Positions 43,721 through 51,262 of a stretch of DNA of 64,000 nucleotides are shown piece after piece. A model generated the notes under the pieces. The model was not told the DNA's origin, did no database searches, and worked only from the letters and a program-made list of their open reading frames with translations. Position numbers and translations under genes: made by a program. The DNA lies in contig NZ_CP027806.1 in assembly GCF_003353065.1 (NCBI RefSeq), forward strand, positions 3,492,501 through 3,556,500, given 5' to 3'. Source of the DNA: Cyclonatronum proteinivorum (GTDB taxonomy: Bacteria > Bacteroidota > Rhodothermia > Balneolales > Cyclonatronaceae). How positions within the stretch are numbered: the stretch's first letter is position 1; each line of letters opens with the position of its first letter.

Positions 43721-45694
43721 TCAGTACAAAAAGCCGATACGGAGGGAGAGCGTCTGATAGCGGGGCGGCAGCGGGTAGCGGGAGATGAATTCGTGCTGAC
43801 CGTCGGTGAGGTTGTGAAGCGTCCAGGCGAGGCGGAGTTGGGTGCCGCGGAAGCGGCCTTCGTAGCCGAGCTGCAGGTTCATGTCGGTGAAGGCGCTGAG
43901 GGGATCAATCGGACTGCTGTGATCGGCGGTCGTGAATCGGCTGCCCGCGTGCTGCAGGCTGAAATTTGCAAAAGCGCCAAGTTTGCGGATCCCCGCACCG
44001 GCTTTCCAGCTCCATTCGGGCACGTAGGTGAGCTGACGATCAACCCGGCGGAGCTGCCCTTCGACCGTTTCTTCGCGCGGAATCGTGGCACGGGTTCGGG
44101 CAAGGGCCGCATCCATCGAAAATCCCCAGCCGCGCCAGTCGTAGCTTAGGGAGAGGTCGGCTTCGACGCCCCGGCTGTCGATTTCGAACAGATTCACCGG
44201 CGACCAAATCCCGCCGGCACCGGGCAGCCAGCGGATGCCGTTTTCGAACCAGATCCGGTACAGCGTTACGCCCGCCCGCGTTTGGAGTTCGCCGAGATTC
44301 CGCGCCCAGGCCGCTCCGGCTTCAAGACTGAGGCTTTCCTCCGGCTTCAAGTCCGGATTGCCGCCCTGCCCCCAGAACAAATCGTTGAGTCCGGGCGGAT
44401 TGAAATTCCGGGCGATTTGCCCCCGCAGGTACAGGCCGTCGAGCGGCGTGCGCCAGTTGGCGCCGAACGAGCCGGTGAAGGCCTGACCAAAGTCGGAGTA
44501 GGTGAGCACCCGCAGCACGGGGTAGATGGCAAGAGTTTGTGTGGGACGCACCTCTGCCTGCACAAAAGCGGAGAGCTGCTGCCGGGTTTCGGTGCCGCTG
44601 TAGTTGTTGGTTTCGACGCTCAGATGACCCGCATCGAGCCCGCCGGATAAAAAAAGACGCGTCGAGAGTTCCTGTCGGTACACGAGCCGCGCCTGATGCC
44701 GGCGGAGGTCGCTTGTGCTTTCGATGCGCGCGGGCACGTCGGTGTAGTCGAGGGCGTACCATTCGTGAAAACTGCTGAGCTGCCAGAGCCCGCGGCCCTG
44801 CTGCCGCGCGAGCAGGTTGGTCCAGCGGGTAAAACGGTCGTCCTGCACGGCGCGCGGATTTCGGATGGCCGAGGAGCCCGCGATGTGATGCTCCGCTGCG
44901 CCCAGCCACAGGCTGCCGTCGTAGTGCCAGCTGCCCTGCGTGAAGCCTGCATTCAGTAAGGCGTGCCGGTTCTGAAACTGATTGTTGCGGCGGACTTCCT
45001 CCCGCTGCCGGATGTCGTCGAAATACGGGTAGTTGTTCATGGCCTGCGCCCCGCTCAGGTGCAGCGAAGCCCGGAAGACAGGTCCGCGGAAGCCGGTTTG
45101 AAGCCCGAACTGCCGTTGCCCCCAGGCGCCGGTTTGCAGAGAGAAGGCCGTCTCATTTTCCGGCTGCGGACTATCGAACAGCACTGCCCCTGCCGTGCTG
45201 CCTTCCCCGAAACTCGCACTGCTGTTGCCGGTCGCGACGCGAATATTCGAGGCGAAGCCGGCGGGAATCAGGTTGTAATCGGTCTCGCCCAGCATGGCGT
45301 GATTGATGCCGAAGCCGTTCCACATCAGCGAGGTCTGCCGCGCCCCGAAGCCGCGTGCCGAAACCGACTGAATGCCGCCAAGACCGTAGGCACGGATCAT
45401 CACCGGCGTGTGGAAACGAAGCACATCCCCCAGACTCGCTGCCGCCGAAGCCGCTGCTGCATCCGCGCGAACGAGGCTCACCTCCACCGGCAGACGTTCC
45501 GGCGCAACCGGCATACGCGAAGCTTCTATATAGATTTGCTCGAGCCGCAGCCGCAGCGTATCCGGCTGCGCGGTTTGATTTAAAGCATACACAAGTGCCG
45601 GAAAAACAGCAAGCTGTAAAATCACAAAAAAGCCCACAACGAGCCAGAAACAAAATGCACCCCTGCCCGGAGTGCTGCAAAAAAAGGAAGACAT
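43721..45694 (-). CDS. btuB: TonB-dependent receptor, BtuB-like, riboswitch-controlled
   Basis: 657 residues. N-terminal hydrophobic signal (FWLVVGFFVILQLAVFPALV), possible TonB box (EQIYIEASRM), plug domain (GDVLRFHTPVMIRAYGLGGI; SVSARGFGARQTSLMWNGFG; SSASFGEGSTAGAVLFDSPQ), then a 22-strand-type barrel ending in RYQTLSLRIGFLY with the C-terminal aromatic. The cobalamin riboswitch 50 nt upstream indicates that it imports B12 or another corrinoid across the outer membrane. It is co-transcribed with the BtuG-like propeller. No BtuFCD genes are in the window. Confidence 0.88.
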   Translation of the reverse strand: MSSFFCSTPGRGAFCFWLVVGFFVILQLAVFPALVYALNQTAQPDTLRLRLEQIYIEASRMPVAPERLPVEVSLVRADAAAASAAASLGDVLRFHTPVMIRAYGLGGIQSVSARGFGARQTSLMWNGFGINHAMLGETDYNLIPAGFASNIRVATGNSSASFGEGSTAGAVLFDSPQPENETAFSLQTGAWGQRQFGLQTGFRGPVFRASLHLSGAQAMNNYPYFDDIRQREEVRRNNQFQNRHALLNAGFTQGSWHYDGSLWLGAAEHHIAGSSAIRNPRAVQDDRFTRWTNLLARQQGRGLWQLSSFHEWYALDYTDVPARIESTSDLRRHQARLVYRQELSTRLFLSGGLDAGHLSVETNNYSGTETRQQLSAFVQAEVRPTQTLAIYPVLRVLTYSDFGQAFTGSFGANWRTPLDGLYLRGQIARNFNPPGLNDLFWGQGGNPDLKPEESLSLEAGAAWARNLGELQTRAGVTLYRIWFENGIRWLPGAGGIWSPVNLFEIDSRGVEADLSLSYDWRGWGFSMDAALARTRATIPREETVEGQLRRVDRQLTYVPEWSWKAGAGIRKLGAFANFSLQHAGSRFTTADHSSPIDPLSAFTDMNLQLGYEGRFRGTQLRLAWTLHNLTDGQHEFISRYPLPPRYQTLSLRIGFLY

Positions 45695-45744
45695 ATAAAT
45701 GAGCTACTGAAACTTTTACCCGAAGTTTACAGCGTCGGAACATC

Positions 45745-45950
45745 AAGGCAGGTCTCCTGACTTGTCCGTTAAGCGTCTGCCGCCTTCCCATTTCTTTGGG
45801 GCTCGAAACAGTGGCGTTGTGGCAGCCGCGAAAATGCGGGCGAAGGTTAAGATTCAGACTTCACCCCGCGTCGGACTTACAGTTGCGGGTACAGCTCCCG
45901 ATTTTCACGGGATTCCCTTTTAATCATCCAAAGGATGAACCAGGTTGTTC
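45745..45950 (-). ncRNA. Cobalamin riboswitch
   Basis: On the minus strand: the conserved start AAAGGGAATCCCGTGAAAAT, CGGGAGCTGTACCCGCAACT (core) with GTAAGTCCGA, the GCCACTG box, GGGAAGGCGGCAGACG, and the B12 box CAGGAGACCTGCC ending near 45748. The order and spacing are those of the Rfam cobalamin class. It is about 50 nt before the receptor start, so it probably turns the uptake pair off when B12 is plentiful. Confidence 0.96.
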
Positions 45951-46000
45951 GTATTCTGAAGTGCCTAAAGTACGCCTTTTTCAGGACGCATCACAACACC

Positions 46001-46032
46001 AAACCCGGGAAGTTTTGGACTGCCCCGGGTTT
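46001..46032 (-). terminator. Terminator-like hairpin after the DoxX gene
   Basis: Perfect 9-bp stem AAACCCGGG / CCCGGGTTT with a 14-nt loop about 50 bp after the DoxX stop, but without a T run. It may block read-through into the riboswitch. Confidence 0.45.
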
Positions 46033-46081
46033 GCGGCGATGAAACGAAAAATCGGACCGCTCAGAAAATCGGGCGCAGCAG

Positions 46082-46504
46082 CTATTTTTTAAAGCTAAAC
46101 CCCGTGTCAATCCCGAAATGATCGTGCTCGGTGTTGGTGAGCATCAGATAGACCGCAATCGCATAAATCAGAATATTGGCTACGGTGCCGTAGTTTTGCA
46201 GCAAAATCTGCCCTATCGTCAGGCTCGCCATCAGCAGCCCCATGCCCGCGAGGGCGTAGCGGGTCTTCCAGCCGAGGATCAGCAGCACCCCGATGACCGC
46301 TTCAGCTAGCAGGATCACGTAAGCATACACGAGCACAAACGGCTCCGGCAGAATCGTATCGGCAAAATTCCGCGCCATCCCCTCCGCAAACTGCTGCGCA
46401 TCCGGAAGCCTGACCAGCGCCCGGCCCAGCATATTGATTCCAAGCGTAAGCCGCAGCAGCGCAAACGCCATCTGCTTATCCGTTTTGTGAGAAGTCTTTG
46501 ACAT
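46082..46504 (-). CDS. DoxX/DoxD-family small membrane protein
   Basis: 140 residues with the start at MSKTSHKTDK. The frame stays open about 106 codons upstream, but that part translates repeat R6 and is not protein. Four membrane segments, with the family features ALLRLTLGINMLGRALVRLP, FVLVYAYVILLAEAVIGVLL and LGWKTRYALAGMGLLMASLT. DoxX proteins are linked to quinone or thiosulfate redox in a few systems; the role here is unknown. Confidence 0.82.
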   Translation of the reverse strand: MSKTSHKTDKQMAFALLRLTLGINMLGRALVRLPDAQQFAEGMARNFADTILPEPFVLVYAYVILLAEAVIGVLLILGWKTRYALAGMGLLMASLTIGQILLQNYGTVANILIYAIAVYLMLTNTEHDHFGIDTGFSFKK

Positions 46505-46624
46505 AATCCGAAAAATGTTTTGGATGAATAGGGTATTGAAAACAGCACATAAAGTCGATACTGGCACTTTAGTATACAAAAAGCAAAGACCGGCCCGAAA
46601 ACCAAAAATCCCGGCAAATAGAAG

Positions 46625-46717
46625 TTTTTTACTTTTTAGGGTGAACCCCGTGCACATCACTGGCAGCAGTGCCAGATCCCGAAATCCCAAATCAACGGAA
46701 AAGCCCTTGCTTTTTTG
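46625..46717 (+). repeat. Terminator-associated intergenic repeat, copy R6
   Basis: T run, AGGGTGAACCCCGTGCACATC, internal hairpin CACTG-GCAG-CAGTG, ATCCCAAATCAACGG and right end CCCTTGCTTTTTTG. It faces R7 across 95 bp. No plus-strand gene ends before it. Confidence 0.85.
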
Positions 46718-46812
46718 TTTGCTATACACCGCAGGAGCGAACCTGCGAGTCCGACCTTTACTGCCGAAGCCCCTGATCTCGCCCAATCTGCGTTCCCTCA
46801 ACGCCCCGCACG

Positions 46813-46899
46813 CAAAAAGCAAGGCGCCATGAGACCGATTTGGGATATCAGGAGCCTTCGCTGCTGCCCGTGATGCTCGCGGAGTTCACCCTAAAAAAG
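46813..46899 (-). repeat. Terminator-associated intergenic repeat, copy R7
   Basis: On the minus strand: T run, AGGGTGAACTCCGCGAGCATC, ATCCCAAATCGGTCTC and right end GCCTTGCTTTTTG. It lies 90 bp before duplicated block B. The 46505-47037 interval otherwise shows no gene. Confidence 0.82.
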
Positions 46900-47037
46900 A
46901 AAGCCATTGCAGGCACGGGGGGTGGGGGGAAGGTTTGGGTGGTTGAGGCCTTTTTGCGGGCGACTTCCGGTGGTGCAGAAAGTTTTTATCTCGTTATTTT
47001 GCGGGTCAACGAGAACCATCCATCCCAAGGGCGCAGC

Positions 47038-48405
47038 ATGGATTTATTTGAAGAGAAGCAGGAAGGCGGGCGGAAACCGGGGAACCGGCAGGCGGCGGAG
47101 GCGCTGCGGGCGGCGCCGCTTGCCACGCGGATGCGGCCCGTTTCGCTCGCAGAATTTGTGGGGCAGCGGCACCTGCTGGCCGAGGGCAAGCTGCTCTACC
47201 GGATGATCCGCAGCGGACAGATCGGCTCGGTAATTTTGTACGGTCCGGCGAGCAGCGGCAAAACGACCCTCGCCAACGTAATCTCGCAGGAAATCGACGC
47301 CCGCTTCGTGGTGCTGAACGCCGTGCTTGATGGCATCAAGGAGCTGCGCGCGGTGGTCGAAGAAGCCCGCACCCGAGAGCGGATGCAGCAAACCCGCACG
47401 ATTTTGTTCGTGGATGAAATCCACCGCTGGAACAAGGCCCAGCAGGATGCCCTGCTGCCGCACATCGAATCGGGCCTGCTCACGCTGATCGGGGCAACGA
47501 CCGAGAATCCGTACTACTCGCTCGTGAGTCCGCTGCTTTCCCGCTGTCAGCTCTTCGAGCTGTACCCTTTCGACGAGGAAGACCTGCTCACGCTGCTGCG
47601 CCGGGCGCTCGGCGATCAGTCCCGCGGACTCGCGCGCTTCAACATCGAAATCAGCGATGAAGCGCTGTGGCACTTTGCTTCCTACGCCGCGGGCGACATC
47701 CGCAATGCCCTGAACGCGCTCGAGATGGCCGTGCTCACCACCGATCCTGACGCGACCGGAACGCGGCGCATCAGCCTGGAAGTCGCGCAGGAATCCATCC
47801 AAAAGCGCAATGTGCGGTTCAGCCGTCAGGGCGATGAGCACTATCATTACGCCTCCGCGCTCATCAAAAGCCTGCGCGGCTCCGATGCCGATGCGGCCCT
47901 GCACTGGCTCGCGGCCATGCTCGAAGGCGGCGAAGACCCGCAGTTTATTTTCCGGCGCTTCCTCATTTTTGCTTCAGAGGATGTCGGCATGGCCGAACCC
48001 AAAGCGCTGGAGCTGGTGCAGGCCTGTCTGCAATCCTTCGAGACCTGCGGGATGCCCGAGGGCCTCTATTTTATGTCACACGCCTGCCTCTACCTCGCCC
48101 TCTGCCCGAAAAGCAACAGCACCAAGGCCATTTTCAAGGCGCTGGATCACGTCCGGAAATCGGGCCCCGGCACCGTGCCCCCGCACCTGCGCGACCGCAC
48201 CGCGAACCGGCTCAAAGCCCGCTACGAAAGCAGCGACAACCCTTCTGAAAACTACCGCTATCCGCATGAGTACCCTAACAACTGGGTCGCGCAGCAATAC
48301 CTCCCTGACGAGTTCCCCAACCTAAAACACTACGAACCCGGCACCAGCCCCGTCGAAGAACGACTGAACGAGCGGCTGAAGCGGATTCGGGATTCAAAGA
48401 TTTGA
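47038..48405 (+). CDS. rarA: Replication-associated recombination protein A, copy B
   Basis: 455 residues, the same length as copy A and nearly identical in protein sequence. Walker A GPASSGKTT and Walker B ILFVDEIHRWNKAQ are intact, so it should be functional. The frame is open about 66 codons upstream, but the homology with copy A and the conserved GCAGCATG context set the start at 47038. Differences from copy A cluster at the two ends of the gene; nucleotides 47317-47657 are identical to 12912-13252. The last codons run into a short tandem repeat. Confidence 0.94.
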   Translation: MDLFEEKQEGGRKPGNRQAAEALRAAPLATRMRPVSLAEFVGQRHLLAEGKLLYRMIRSGQIGSVILYGPASSGKTTLANVISQEIDARFVVLNAVLDGIKELRAVVEEARTRERMQQTRTILFVDEIHRWNKAQQDALLPHIESGLLTLIGATTENPYYSLVSPLLSRCQLFELYPFDEEDLLTLLRRALGDQSRGLARFNIEISDEALWHFASYAAGDIRNALNALEMAVLTTDPDATGTRRISLEVAQESIQKRNVRFSRQGDEHYHYASALIKSLRGSDADAALHWLAAMLEGGEDPQFIFRRFLIFASEDVGMAEPKALELVQACLQSFETCGMPEGLYFMSHACLYLALCPKSNSTKAIFKALDHVRKSGPGTVPPHLRDRTANRLKARYESSDNPSENYRYPHEYPNNWVAQQYLPDEFPNLKHYEPGTSPVEERLNERLKRIRDSKI

Positions 48406-48450
48406 GGATTCAAAGATTCAAAGATTCGATGATTTGAGGATTCGGGGATT
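48383..48450 (+). repeat. Short tandem repeat at the 3' end of rarA copy B
   Basis: Units of the type GATTCAAAGATT(TGAG) repeated about four times, starting within the last codons (RIRDSKI) and passing the stop. Copy A has only the first unit. Confidence 0.8.
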
Positions 48451-48673
48451 TTGGTGGGGGCACCATCTGCTTTTTTTATCGGAAGATGTGCTTCCGGGTG
48501 CACCAACCAAATCAGGCTAAGCCCGGCGATGTTTGTGGTTTATTCAGGGCGCCTCAGGCGGCCCGTCGGCATTGCATCCCAAACCTTGAAAACATTCCGT
48601 TCAGGCAACGAGGCTGCCGGACTACCCAGAAACGCTCCCGACTCAAAGGCAGATCGTTGGTGATCGCAGTCCG

Positions 48674-50577
48674 CTACACCAGCCCCCTGTCCTCAAAACT
48701 CAGCTTGCGAAGCAGCGCTTTTTTCTTGGTTTGGTGCGCCTCCATGCGGTGCAAAATATTGTCGAGGCTTCGCACGGCAGCTGTGATGTGCGGTCCCTTG
48801 TTCAGCATCACGCACTCTGCGCGGTTGCCCATGGCGGCGTCGGAGATTTCGGCCCGCGAAGGCAGCCCGGTTTTGGCGAGATTTTCGAGCACCTGCGTCG
48901 CCCAGATAACCGGCACATGCGCGGCCTCGCTGATCCACAGGATTTCCTCCTGCACCTCGGCCATGCGCTCAAACCCGCACTCGATAGCAAGGTCGCCCCG
49001 GGCAATCATCACCCCGCAAAACCGTGCCTGCATGGCGGTGAGCAGCATATCGGGCAGGTTGTCGAACGCCTGACGCGTCTCGATTTTCAGAATGATGGCG
49101 GATGCTCCGCGCCCGGCGCGCTGGCTTCCATCACATCCATCAGGTGCTGCACATCCTCCGCCTGATTCACAAATGAAAGCGCCACAAGGTCCGCGTGACG
49201 CTGAATCCACGGCAGATCGGCGAGATCTTTTTCGGTGAGGGCGCTTACCTGAATTGCCGTTTGCGGCAGGTTGATGCCTTTATCTGCCCGCAGCTTCGTG
49301 CCGGTCGGACGCGCCTGACGAATGCGCACCAGTACCTTGCCCTCAGAAATTTCTTCGATGATGCCCCCTATTTTGCCGTCGTCGAACCACACCGGCGCAC
49401 CGGGCAGCGCATTCCGGAAGGCTTCGGGAAGCGAACAGCCAATGCGCGCCGTCACTGAGGCTGAGGCAGAGGCAGAGGCAGATGCTGATTTTTGGGGATG
49501 CAGCGCAATTTCGAGCAGATCACCGGGTTTGACCACAACTGCCGGATCCGGGTTTAGGACCGCTTTTACCGGGATAGCCAGTTGATCGTTGCGCTCCGAT
49601 GTGAGCCGCATGCCGGGGGCCGCATAAATGGTTTTGTGACTCAGGCCAAACAGGCTCCCCTCCTGGTCCGGTACCAGCAGCAGCTTACGGCGGGCACCGC
49701 GGGTATCACGCAGGTGCAGCGTATCGCCCGGCTTCAGACTGCGGAGCGCATCATCATCCAGCACGAGCGCAGGATGCGATTCGTCGCTATCCGTGTGAGT
49801 ATCGGTGCCCGATGCCGGAAGAAGCCGGATTCGGGCCGGGAGCGTGACCCGGCCCAGCGCATCGCGTTCGGGTCTGATTTTGAGCACCGGCACTTCCGCG
49901 GGCACCTCTGCAGTCCGGATTTTGGGTCCGGCGAGGTCGGTCATCACGCGGCAGCTTTTGCCGGTCTTCCGGCTGGCTTCGGTAAGGTTTTGGGTCATGC
50001 GCAGCCAGTCCTCCGGCTGATCGTGCGCGCAGTTGATGCGCGCCACATCCATGCCGCTTTCGAGCAGGGATGTGAGCAGCGCAAGGTCGTGCGCGGCCTC
50101 GGGCGGCATGGTGACCATGATCCGGGTGTTGCGGTGCGGCTGCGGCGGACCAAGCAGTTGCGCTGTGTTCTCCGCAAGACGCGTGCTCCCGCAGGGCGGC
50201 TGCAAAAATGCCGGATCGGAATTCGGAATATCTGCCGGTTGCGGGCTTCCGTCGGTCGCGGCCAGCGCCGTATTGATGAGGCGGATCACCGCCCGGAAAC
50301 TCTCCATCACCCCGGCCTCCGCCCGCCCCAGCGAGGAAAGCCCCAGCCCCGCCAGTTCCCGCTGAATACCGCGCAAATCATGCTGCCGCAGCACCAGATA
50401 TTGCAGCAGGTTCACGGCACTCTCCCGGTTCTCAGGATGCACCCGCTTCAGGCGGGCCTCAAAGCGGTCGGGCACAAGCTGCATTTCAGCGACCATCTCC
50501 TGCAGGGCAGGCAGCAATTCGCGCATCTTTTGAATGCGCCACGGTCGCAGTCGGGAATCTTCGTAGGGGGGCTTCAT
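48674..50577 (-). pseudogene. Pyruvate-kinase-like gene, copy B, frameshifted
   Basis: Same domain order as copy A (helical N-terminal extension, barrel, no C-terminal domain). The frame breaks near 49098: copy A reads GATGGCCGGC and copy B GATGGCGG, a loss of one base. The N-terminal piece (50577-49087) ends after [12 protein letters not shown]; the remaining piece (to 48674) continues in another frame with KIETRQAF and [14 protein letters not shown]. The frameshift removes the conserved Lys-x-Glu and ARGD motifs from the main product. The B-domain Ser/Ala repeat is shorter than in copy A. A sequencing error cannot be excluded. The start is set by copy A. Confidence 0.85.
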
Positions 50578-50647
50578 AGCGGGCAAAAATGGGGAAGTTG
50601 GGATAAGATCACATCAATATATCATTTCTTTTTGAAGCCCATATTAC

Positions 50648-51099
50648 TGCACGATGTGTTTCGGGGGTAGGGAGATGCTTTCGTGTCTTTGGTTTCGGTT
50701 TATTGGAGCTTTATCCCCTATTTGTGGCCGGTGTGTGGAGGCCTGCCGCAATAAATAGAAATACCCCGGAGCGCTGCACCCGGTAGCGTCGTGGTTTGAA
50801 CAGGATTTTTATGATGGAGAGATGAACAGGATGGGTCAGGGGCCAATCAAGCATCCGAATGGGGCGACCACAAGGGTGCGCCCCTACGGTGTGACGCCGT
50901 ACAAATCCCGGTGACATCCTGTTCATCCAATCAATCTTAAAAATCCTGTTCAGAAAACGGGGGGTGGCCAACCAGGCGCTTGGGCGTTGCGCGTTTGTGC
51001 CGCGGAATTGGGGTTCATGTGCGCACAGCAAATTAATCCGCGCAAATCCGATCAATCCGGTCAATCAGGAAAATCCGCATTCTGTCAGCGGGTCGCAGG
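50648..51099. other. Gene-free region with inverted non-coding repeats
   Basis: No gene seen. An outer inverted repeat, about 50797-50833 (GAACAGGATTTTTATGATGG...) and 50914-50953 (CATCCTGTTCATCCAATCAA...), encloses a smaller hairpin GGGGCGACC / GGTGCGCCCC (about 50860-50886). The following stretch (ATCCGATCAATCCGGTCAAT) is simple-looking repeat-like DNA. Confidence 0.6.
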
Positions 51100-51183
51100 C
51101 AAAAAGCAGGGCGTTTCCGTTAGGTTTGGGGTTTCCGGGCTACTCCGATGCCAGTGAGGTGCACGGGGTTTCCTCCAAAAAAA
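51100..51183 (-). repeat. Terminator-associated intergenic repeat, copy R8
   Basis: On the minus strand: T run, GGAGGAAACCCCGTGCACCTC, a diverged middle and right end GCCCTGCTTTTTG. Co-oriented with the subtilisin gene and joined to its terminator. Confidence 0.82.
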
Positions 51184-51218
51184 GAAAACCCGCCGCGAGG
51201 ACAAGGCTTACGGCGGGT
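51177..51218 (-). terminator. Terminator of the T9SS subtilisin gene
   Basis: 8-bp stem ACCCGCCG / CGGCGGGT, 15-nt loop, then TTTTCTTTTTTT on the minus strand, running into repeat R8. Confidence 0.9.
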
Positions 51219-51262
51219 TTCAGGCTTGGATGGGTGTTTCGGGTCTTGCCCGGAATCGGGGT

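Larger units (their letters stand above)
46989..50647. repeat. Large direct duplication, copy B (rarA plus broken pyruvate-kinase-like gene)
   Basis: Counterpart of 12580-16220 in the same orientation, 34.4 kb away. It starts at ATCTCGTTATTTT and ends at GAAGCCCATATTAC (50647). Confidence 0.9.

Noticed and set aside
46505-46822. N-terminal extension of the DoxX protein
   Set aside because: It translates the reverse of repeat R6; the DoxX domain begins at the ATG at 46504.
46840-47037. Upstream extension of rarA copy B (66 extra codons)
   Set aside because: The extension translates repeat R7 and spacer DNA; copy A has no such extension, and the conserved start context is at 47038.
48383-48450. 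CRISPR-like appearance of the short repeats after rarA copy B
   Set aside because: Units are about 12-16 bp and contiguous, with no spacers, leader or cas genes.
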